Assembly (NCBI GenBank): GCA_050693875.1
Contig: JBOGWP010000180.1
Location: forward strand, 1 to 10,750
From: JBOGWP01 sp050693875
Lineage (GTDB): Bacteria > Actinomycetota > CADDZG01 > JAHWKV01 > JBOGWP01
Direction: 5' to 3'
DNA: 10,750 bases
Every line of letters begins with the position of its first letter. Position 1 is the stretch's first letter. A program made the position numbers and the translations under genes. This document shows positions 5,934-10,750 of this stretch, piece after piece. Under the pieces are notes generated by a model that did not search any database, had not been told where the DNA came from, and saw only the letters and a program-made list of their open reading frames with translations.

Positions 5934-6810
5934 TCAAGCCCAGTCGACCTCCTCCTCAACGCCGGCCGCGGCGTCCCCCACAGTCTCCTCGCCGTCAGAT
6001 CGCGAAGGCGGTGCAAACGACGTTCGACGTCGCGCATGGCCACCTCGAAGCGGCGCCGCACCCCGTCCAGGCGCTGCGCAACGTCCCACCGTGCGCTTCC
6101 AGCGTGCTTGTGGAGGTCGCGCACGAGCTGGCGCCGCGCGACCTCCGTCAGCCGGCGACGGAGCATGCGGTCGGGCAGCAACTGGCGGACCCCCCGGTGA
6201 TCGCCTCGTTGACGCTCTCGATTTGGAGGAACAGGTAGAAGAACGGCTCCGCTCCTCCGACACCTCGGGCACGCGGAGTTCGCTCAGCCGCAGGTCGAAG
6301 ATGCCCTCGGCCGTCGGCGGATCGCGTCGACCCGCTGCTGCGTCCGGCTGCGGAACTGGGCCGCCGCCTGCCGCCAAGCGTCCTCCGCCTGGCGGCCTCG
6401 GCCCTTCGGACCTGCTCGAACTCCTCCCGGGCCAACTCCTCGACGGCGTTGCGCAGTGCAGACTCCAGATCGCGGACGGAGGTGGAGGCGTCGATCTTGT
6501 CCAGACGCTCCAGCGCCGAGGCGGGGGGCTCGGAGGTCAGGCGTGTGAGCCTATGCCCCAGCTCGATCGTGATGCCCTCCACGGCATGGGCGAGCAGGAC
6601 GCGGTACTCCTCGAACGCCCGCTGCTGTTTCCCGACGGCGGCGCGGAAGCGGTCGAGGAGCGCGTCGAGGTCGGAGGCGGTATGACGAAGCACCCCCTCC
6701 TCGAGCGAAACGGCGTCCTCGAGGAGCACGGCCAGACGTGCGATCTCCCGGCGGGCGGCAGCCGGTGAGTTATCGGGCCCTATCCTGAGCCCCGCTCTGG
6801 ATGCGCAACC
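5934..6810 (-). pseudogene. Dynamin-like GTPase, C-terminal half, multiply frameshifted
   Basis: The minus strand reads as the helical C-terminal half of a bacterial dynamin-family GTPase, spread over all three frames. In order: LRHTASDLDALLDRFRAAVG and LTSEPPASALERLDKI (first frame, to about 6380), AWRQAAAQFRSRTQQRVDAI (second), FDLRLSELRVPEVSEE (third), PFFYLFLQIESVNEAITGG (first again), LLPDRMLRRRLTEVARRQLV with DKHAG-like LHKHAGSARWDVAQRLD (second), then a tail ending VDWA and TGA at 5934 (third). About five indels are needed. The GTP-binding half (P-loop and switches) is missing: the frame opens immediately after the stop of the neighbouring nuclease-like gene at 6811. Bacterial dynamins act in membrane remodelling and some in antiviral defence. 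The assignment rests on remembered C-terminal motifs and is moderate. Confidence 0.55.
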
Positions 6811-8013
6811 TCACGAGATAGTCCCACTCCAAGGGGCGGTGAACCGCTCCCATGCGTCGTCGAGGAGAGGGTTTGGACCGGCCTCCGTCCCACGAACAGC
6901 GTCCAGGAGAGATGGGGGAGTCGGTGGGCACGGGCTCAGGGCCGACAGAAGACGCGACCCAGGATCGGGTACTGCCCTTGACGCCGCAACGAAACCCTCG
7001 AATTCATGGGCAGACGCAACGGCGCACGGAACACGGGCAGTCGGGAGCAGCTCTCGGTCGAACGGTGTGTTGAGCAGGTGGAACGGCTCCAACGTGATCA
7101 CTAGACCACAAACGGGCCGATCGCAAGGGATGGCGACCAGGGCGGGGTGACCCTCGTTGAGCATTCTGGCTGTTCGATCGATCTGGCCCAATGCTTTGCC
7201 GATTTTCTTGCCAACATCCTCGTCGCCTACCGGTTCACCCAGCCGCGTCGCCGCGGTGGGGCGTGCTGACTTCACTTCTACCAGTACGACGACCTGGGGG
7301 AGTACGAAGAAGTAATCCACCGTCCGCTGCTCCGGCTTCCCGAAGCGGATCTCTGGACGGATCTCGGCATGAGGAATCAGTCCGAGCTGGGTCCCTACGT
7401 AATTCTCGAACATGCAACCGAGAGCATCGGGAAACCTCGAGCCGAAGGATTCCAAGCCGATGAAGTACAGACCGGTGGGAGTGAAGCGATCGAGAACCAA
7501 CCGAGGCCACGGCACGACGTATCGGTCGTCAATGGCGACGACCGGATGGGCGACGAGTGGATTGAAGGGCCACTTCTCCCGCCCACGCACCTCCTCGGCG
7601 ATGGCTTCCGCACGGAGGTTCTTGAGAGGTCCTGCGTACCAGCGGTCGATGACCCCTAGCGCCTCGCCGGCAGTCAACGGGCGAAAGATCGGGGCAACGT
7701 GCTCGGCCTGGAGGAGTTCGCGGGTGATTCGCCCCTGGTTCTTGACGGCGGCAATGTGCATGGCGAAGCCGATCTGCATGAACTGCTCAAGCGGCACCCC
7801 GAGCGCTTGAGCCCACTCAGCCGGGGTCGGCGCGTAGTCACACCCGGCCGCATGTGCAACAAGAAGAGCCAGCGTGCGCCCGACGTTCTCCATGGCGGAG
7901 TACTGGTGTCCGAACTGCTCGTAGGCCATCCGGTTGAGGAGCCACCGCAGCCGGTCGCTGCCCGGTTCCTGGTCGAGAGCCGGATCCTCGACGTTCGCGT
8001 AGTAGAAGCACAT
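6811..8013 (-). CDS. PD-(D/E)XK nuclease-like protein, main part
   Basis: A 400-codon open frame with no named family that I can give. The second half has the layout of a PD-(D/E)XK nuclease core: Glu203 in the helix MFENYVGTQL, Asp233 in TVDYFFV, Glu246 and Lys248 in VVLVEVKSARP, and a following Gln277 in LGQIDRTARML. Residues 150-190 (NPLVAHPVVAIDDRYVVPWP, then LVLDRFTPTGLYFIGLE) resemble the strand-rich region preceding this core in uncharacterised actinobacterial proteins. No signal peptide or transmembrane helix is apparent. The ATG at 8013 is probably internal: the N-terminal part continues in another frame to 8260 (separate entry). The gene lies 88 bases downstream of the short pAgo, on the same strand, and may belong to the same transcript. 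A nuclease role in defence is inference. Confidence 0.7.
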   Translation of the reverse strand: MCFYYANVEDPALDQEPGSDRLRWLLNRMAYEQFGHQYSAMENVGRTLALLVAHAAGCDYAPTPAEWAQALGVPLEQFMQIGFAMHIAAVKNQGRITRELLQAEHVAPIFRPLTAGEALGVIDRWYAGPLKNLRAEAIAEEVRGREKWPFNPLVAHPVVAIDDRYVVPWPRLVLDRFTPTGLYFIGLESFGSRFPDALGCMFENYVGTQLGLIPHAEIRPEIRFGKPEQRTVDYFFVLPQVVVLVEVKSARPTAATRLGEPVGDEDVGKKIGKALGQIDRTARMLNEGHPALVAIPCDRPVCGLVITLEPFHLLNTPFDRELLPTARVPCAVASAHEFEGFVAASRAVPDPGSRLLSALSPCPPTPPSLLDAVRGTEAGPNPLLDDAWERFTAPWSGTIS

Positions 8014-8014
8014 C

Positions 8015-8260
8015 TCAATAAGGTCTTGCTCCGCGACAGGTGTGTCCCTGTGCTCGTTCCCACGCGAGGGCTGCTCGGGCGATGCCAGCTAAGCCGAAGG
8101 GAGTCACGAAGTTGGGCAGCGAGGGCTTAGCCACTTCTCCGAACTCGGCCTGCTGTAGGAGTGCGTTCAAGGAAGCGACTGCCTCGAGGACATCGGTTCG
8201 CCGATGCCGTCGCACTCTCTGCCGGAACTCTTCGTATCTGACGGGCTTGGCTCGCTTCAC
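8015..8260 (-). pseudogene. N-terminal fragment of the nuclease-like protein, separated by a frameshift
   Basis: Starts at GTG (8260) with KRAKPVRYEEFRQRVRRHRR and continues as a helical region (LEAVASLNALLQQAEFGEVA, then FGLAGIARAALAWE). Near 8062 coherent translation moves one base: after LAWE the other frame reads EHRDTPVAEQDLIEMCFYYA, which runs straight into the 400-codon frame. The fragment's own last residues after the shift look random and it stops at 8015. The intact protein would be about 480 residues. The lesion is one extra base or two missing bases. A sequencing error cannot be excluded. Confidence 0.65.
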
Positions 8261-8348
8261 GGTGACATAGCTCTCCGCTTAGACCGAACGACTCATCAGG
8301 ATCGGGGCGAACGACTGCACCGGCGCACCTACCCTCGCGGTGAGTGAA

Positions 8349-9758
8349 CTACATGTAGAAGGGGTACCGGTTGCCGATCGGGCCGTTGGGCTCGATGTGG
8401 CGCAGAATGCTGCCGATCTTCCGCGCCGCGAGCGTGGTGATCGGTTCATGTCCGTCGAGCCGGCTGTGATTCCAGTTGAGCTTCGTCAGCGCCAATAGTT
8501 CAAGGCCATTACGCCGCACGCCGTCCGACAACTCGAGCATGATGCCGAGTGGCGTCGGTACGTATGGGCCGGGATAGGTCTCGTAGAACGGGATGCTCCC
8601 GGTTGTGTAGAGGATCTGCGAGTGGTCATCGAGGACGATGTGCGTGCCGCGGAACGGCGGTGACGTGCGCGGCGTGAAGAAGCGTGTCGACGCGTCGCTG
8701 ATCGCCACGAGCTCGAGCATGTCAATGTCGGCGGCGTCGGCGGCGGCACGGAAGCCCTCTATCTCGGTCTCGGTGAAGCGCGACGTCTTGTGGACGGCGA
8801 CCCGCGCTGGCAGGTGGCGGTGCTCGCTTCGGTACTGTCCAAGTGCATCGCGCAGCAGCGCCTCGGCGGCGCCACGCGGCAGGTACGGCGTTCGGTCGAG
8901 CTTCGACAGCTTGGCCGGCCCGCCGCGAACAATGACGCCTTCGCCGCGTTCGTTGAACACGTGGGCGAGGCTCGTCGCCAGCACCTCGTCTTGGTCCCAG
9001 TAGAAGGAGATGCCGATGGAGCAGGTCTGGAGGTCGCTCGGCTCACGCACGAGCGCCCATGGGTAGCCGCCGGCCTTGTAGTAGAGGGCGGTATGCAGGT
9101 TCCACGCGCGCGTCGCCTCATCCTGTGGCCGTGCCGGGCGATCCGTAACCTCGTTTTGCTTGCGCAGCTTCGACTTGTCGTAGGTCGCGGGCCGCACGTA
9201 CTGCAGGGGTACCGGATGGATCATCGCCCGTGCCTTCAGCACGTCGTGCAGCTGCGGCTGACCACCACCACCGTCGCTGCTGGCGACGACTTCCAGCATC
9301 TCGATCGACGGCGCGGCAATCACGACCTGCGGCAGGGCGCGCTCGGCGAGGACGCCGATCTCGTTGACGAACACGTCAGCGACAGCCCGCACGCGCTCGG
9401 CTCGTCCCTTGACGTTGCGTAGGTCGCGCAGAACGCGCCCGGCGATCGGGCGTTGATGGCGCTGGTCGAATCGCAGCTCGCAGTCGAACCCCACGCCGTG
9501 GACGAAGCCTGGGAACAGCGGGTACAAGTTCGGCTGCTTCGCGTCGACCCATCCGGGAATGACCCTGCGGCAGCGGGTCAGCCACTTGACGACGCCGTCA
9601 ATCGTTTCCTCGCTGCCGACGACTCCAATGCCGATCGTCCGGGGAGCTGCGGCCGCGTCGCCGTCGGCCGGACCGAGCTCGAGGAGGCCGAAGCGCGGGT
9701 CGACGTGACGGCCGTTGCCGAACTGGAGCTCGGGCTCTTCGAGGAGCTCGGCGTGCAT
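8349..9758 (-). CDS. Short prokaryotic Argonaute (MID-PIWI), catalytically inactive type
   Basis: A 469-residue short pAgo, the guide-binding subunit of two-protein defence systems in which pAgo and its APAZ partner sense invading nucleic acid and trigger an effector. The N-terminus has the characteristic ELQFGNGRHVDPRFGLLELG (residues 10-29). The MID region follows (PQVVIAAPSIEMLEVV near 143-158; PVPLQYVRPATYDKSKLRKQ at 182-201). The PIWI domain shows CSIGISFYW (246-254), VAVHKTSRF (320-328), ALTKLNWN (423-430) and the short-pAgo ending RYPFYM. Aspartates of the catalytic tetrad are replaced (Ser251 in GIS, Thr325 in HKTSRF), as expected for short pAgos, which do not slice. PAZ and N domains are absent, as usual. 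The ATG overlaps the partner's stop by one base (TGATG), and GGAAG lies eight bases before it. The reading frame is intact. Confidence 0.9.
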   Translation of the reverse strand: MHAELLEEPELQFGNGRHVDPRFGLLELGPADGDAAAAPRTIGIGVVGSEETIDGVVKWLTRCRRVIPGWVDAKQPNLYPLFPGFVHGVGFDCELRFDQRHQRPIAGRVLRDLRNVKGRAERVRAVADVFVNEIGVLAERALPQVVIAAPSIEMLEVVASSDGGGGQPQLHDVLKARAMIHPVPLQYVRPATYDKSKLRKQNEVTDRPARPQDEATRAWNLHTALYYKAGGYPWALVREPSDLQTCSIGISFYWDQDEVLATSLAHVFNERGEGVIVRGGPAKLSKLDRTPYLPRGAAEALLRDALGQYRSEHRHLPARVAVHKTSRFTETEIEGFRAAADAADIDMLELVAISDASTRFFTPRTSPPFRGTHIVLDDHSQILYTTGSIPFYETYPGPYVPTPLGIMLELSDGVRRNGLELLALTKLNWNHSRLDGHEPITTLAARKIGSILRHIEPNGPIGNRYPFYM

Positions 9759-10459
9759 CAGGCGATCTTCCCGTTGTCGATCGCGTCGTCGGGCGCGTGG
9801 CTGTCGCCGACGTCATCGGTGCTCGCTTCTGGCGAGGCCATCTCGTCCTCCGGCGAATTGTCGAGTTCGACGTCGGCCAGGGGCCCGAACTCGAGCAGCC
9901 GACGGGTCGGGTCGGGCGCCATTCCGCCGAGGTCGACCTCGCCGCGGAGGATCCATGACCATGTCTCGACGTGGCGGCGGACGTCAGGGTGGCGCTCGAT
10001 GCGCTTGATCCCGGACAGCTGCTTGGCCGCGAACTTCGACTCCCAGTAGCCGTCGAGTGAGAAGAAGTACGTCGGAACAATCTCGAGATACCACACGTCG
10101 CCGTAGCGCCGAAATCGCCGGTCAAGAGCGAGGTGGCGGACGAACTTCACCGAGTCGTCGTCGCGGCGGTAGGCCCTGACGATCGTCCGCGTCTGGCCGC
10201 TGCGGCCGGGGACCTCGACGGACGAAAGATCCTCCGGCGCCGTGATGTATAGCATGGCGTGGTCCTTGCCATGGCGCGCCACCGGCCACGTCTGCTCCTC
10301 GAGCGCGCCATTCAGCAGCTGGACGAACTGCTTCTGCACGGCGGGGTCGTCGCTCTCCGCCCACTCCGCTGTCGCGATCGCGTCCGCCGGCCCGGCGCAG
10401 AGACAGTCGATCGCCGTCGTTGCCGGGTCATGGAAGCTGAAGATCGTGTCACTCCACAA
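9758..10459 (-). CDS. APAZ-domain partner of short pAgo, N-terminally truncated
   Basis: This frame encodes the APAZ part of a short-pAgo partner protein. The hallmark segment is VWYLEIVPTYFFSLDGYWES (residues about 121-140), followed by AAKQLSGIKRIERHPDV. RTIVRAYRRDDDSVKFVRHLAL lies before it, all typical of APAZ, the domain that docks onto the pAgo. The C-terminal 40 residues are acidic. In complete systems APAZ follows an effector such as a TIR, SIR2 or nuclease domain. None is present here. The formal TTG start at 10459 has no ribosome-binding site and is probably internal: coherent translation extends upstream as RSLRAWG, then after a one-base shift near 10485 as HLHFYGSRDNLRR, until the IS end at about 10535. 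The stop overlaps the pAgo start (TGATG), so the two were cotranslated. The effector type cannot be told. Confidence 0.8.
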   Translation of the reverse strand: MWSDTIFSFHDPATTAIDCLCAGPADAIATAEWAESDDPAVQKQFVQLLNGALEEQTWPVARHGKDHAMLYITAPEDLSSVEVPGRSGQTRTIVRAYRRDDDSVKFVRHLALDRRFRRYGDVWYLEIVPTYFFSLDGYWESKFAAKQLSGIKRIERHPDVRRHVETWSWILRGEVDLGGMAPDPTRRLLEFGPLADVELDNSPEDEMASPEASTDDVGDSHAPDDAIDNGKIA

Positions 10460-10535
10460 GCCCCACGCACGCAGGGAGCGCGCGTCGGCGGAGGTTGTCC
10501 CGGGATCCGTAGAAATGCAGGTGGCGGCCCTCCCC
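10460..10535 (-). pseudogene. Remnant of the effector/APAZ gene upstream of the frameshift
   Basis: In the frame one base off from the APAZ frame, the minus strand reads EGRHLHFYGSRDNLRR at about 10532-10485. The APAZ frame takes over with RSLRAWGLWSDTIFSFHDP. The join reads as continuous protein, so the original gene extended further right. It now runs into the IS256-type element. Too little remains to identify the lost domain. Confidence 0.5.
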
Positions 10536-10560
10536 CCGTGTTAAACCGCGGGGCTGTCAA

Positions 10561-10570
10561 GAAGGAGGTG
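10561..10570 (+). promoter_or_regulatory. Strong ribosome-binding site of the transposase gene
   Basis: GAAGGAGGTG is a near-perfect Shine-Dalgarno sequence, with the AGGAGG core ending about six bases before the ATG at 10576. It supports that start. Confidence 0.75.
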
Positions 10571-10575
10571 CCGCC

Positions 10576-10750
10576 ATGGCCAAGGCTACGCGTATTCCGC
10601 TCGGGAGGGAACCGGGGCAGTGCAGGATCGAGATACCGGAGCGGGTGAGCGTCGAGCTCGCCTCGCTCGCAGGCAAGGTGAAGGAGGGCCTGCTCGCCTT
10701 CGCCGTCGGGGTGGGGCTCGAGGTGTTCCGCACCCTGCTCGAAGAAGACG
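10576..10750 (+). CDS. IS256 family (mutator-type) transposase, N-terminal part
   Basis: ATG at 10576 opens a frame that is still open at the window edge (58 codons). The translation MAKATRIPLGREPGQ is followed by VSVELASLAGKVKEGLLAFA and VGLEVFRTLLEED. The last two phrases match the N-terminal region of actinobacterial IS256/mutator-type transposases, in which a helix of the GL.VF..L.E.D pattern precedes the sequence leading to the DDE core. The catalytic core is beyond the window, so activity cannot be judged. The gene is divergent from, and abuts, the truncated pAgo-partner gene. Confidence 0.8.
   Translation, partial: MAKATRIPLGREPGQCRIEIPERVSVELASLAGKVKEGLLAFAVGVGLEVFRTLLEED

Larger units (their letters stand above)
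10536..10750 (+). mobile_element. Left end of an IS256-type insertion sequence (runs off window)
   Basis: The transposase start at 10576 is preceded by about 40 bases that fit the left end of an insertion sequence: coherent APAZ-gene translation on the minus strand ceases at about 10535, and a G/C inverted repeat (CCCCG at 10534-10538, CGGGG at 10549-10553) frames GTGTTAAACCG. The exact terminal repeat and target duplication cannot be set without the right end. Confidence 0.5.

Noticed and set aside
5695..6768. Long plus-strand open frame (357 codons) across the transposase and dynamin remnants
   Set aside because: Its translation is rich in Arg, Pro, Gly and Ala with no motif. The opposite strand carries recognisable transposase and dynamin text, so it is an antisense frame of GC-rich DNA.
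10460..10535. Assignment of the lost pAgo effector as TIR, SIR2 or DUF4365 nuclease
   Set aside because: Only about 25 residues remain upstream of the APAZ frame and none carries a diagnostic motif of these domains.
1..10750. CRISPR array
   Set aside because: No regularly spaced direct repeats were seen anywhere; the only tandem repeat is the two-copy 15-mer at 1238-1267.

Overview
The window is high-GC DNA with GTG, TTG and possibly ATT starts. A SURF1 protein, a short globin and families common in Gram-positive GC-rich genomes suggest an actinomycete-type (Actinomycetota) bacterium; the class cannot be set from this piece. The left third (1-2660) reads as ordinary chromosome. The rest reads as an accessory region with several phage-defence or mobile-element families, many of them broken.

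Layout. On the left are a 5' fragment of a small-domain gene (minus), a RibD/dihydrofolate-reductase-like protein, a hairpin-rich non-coding block, a truncated globin and a SURF1 cytochrome oxidase assembly protein (all plus). The SURF1 stop lies inside an antisense tRNA gene. That tRNA has a UAA (leucine) anticodon but a short class I body without the long variable arm expected of bacterial leucine tRNAs. Next is a decayed VapBC-type toxin-antitoxin pair on the minus strand: the antitoxin seems to start at ATT and the PIN toxin is frameshifted. A poorly explained 400-base stretch follows. Then come two plus-strand genes of visibly lower GC: a STAS/GHKL-ATPase fusion and a DUF4325-type STAS-like protein, directly abutting.

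From 5098 to 10535 everything convincing is on the minus strand. In order of transcription from the right these are: the APAZ-type partner of a short prokaryotic Argonaute, the short pAgo itself (469 codons, catalytic residues replaced), a PD-(D/E)XK nuclease-like gene with one internal frameshift, the C-terminal half of a dynamin-like GTPase with about five frameshifts, and a frameshifted transposase remnant. At the right edge an IS256-type transposase starts on the plus strand. It directly abuts the truncated 5' end of the APAZ gene, so an IS insertion appears to have removed the effector domain of the pAgo system.

Main points: (1) a short pAgo-APAZ operon apparently disarmed by an IS element, with a nuclease-like gene behind it; (2) a STAS-GHKL/DUF4325 two-gene module that looks horizontally acquired; (3) a class I tRNA with a leucine UAA anticodon; (4) a toxin-antitoxin pair with lesions in both genes. 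Many indels lie in the accessory region and none are evident in the left-hand genes, which favours gene decay, but sequencing error has not been excluded. All family assignments come from reading translated motifs by eye; no database search was possible.
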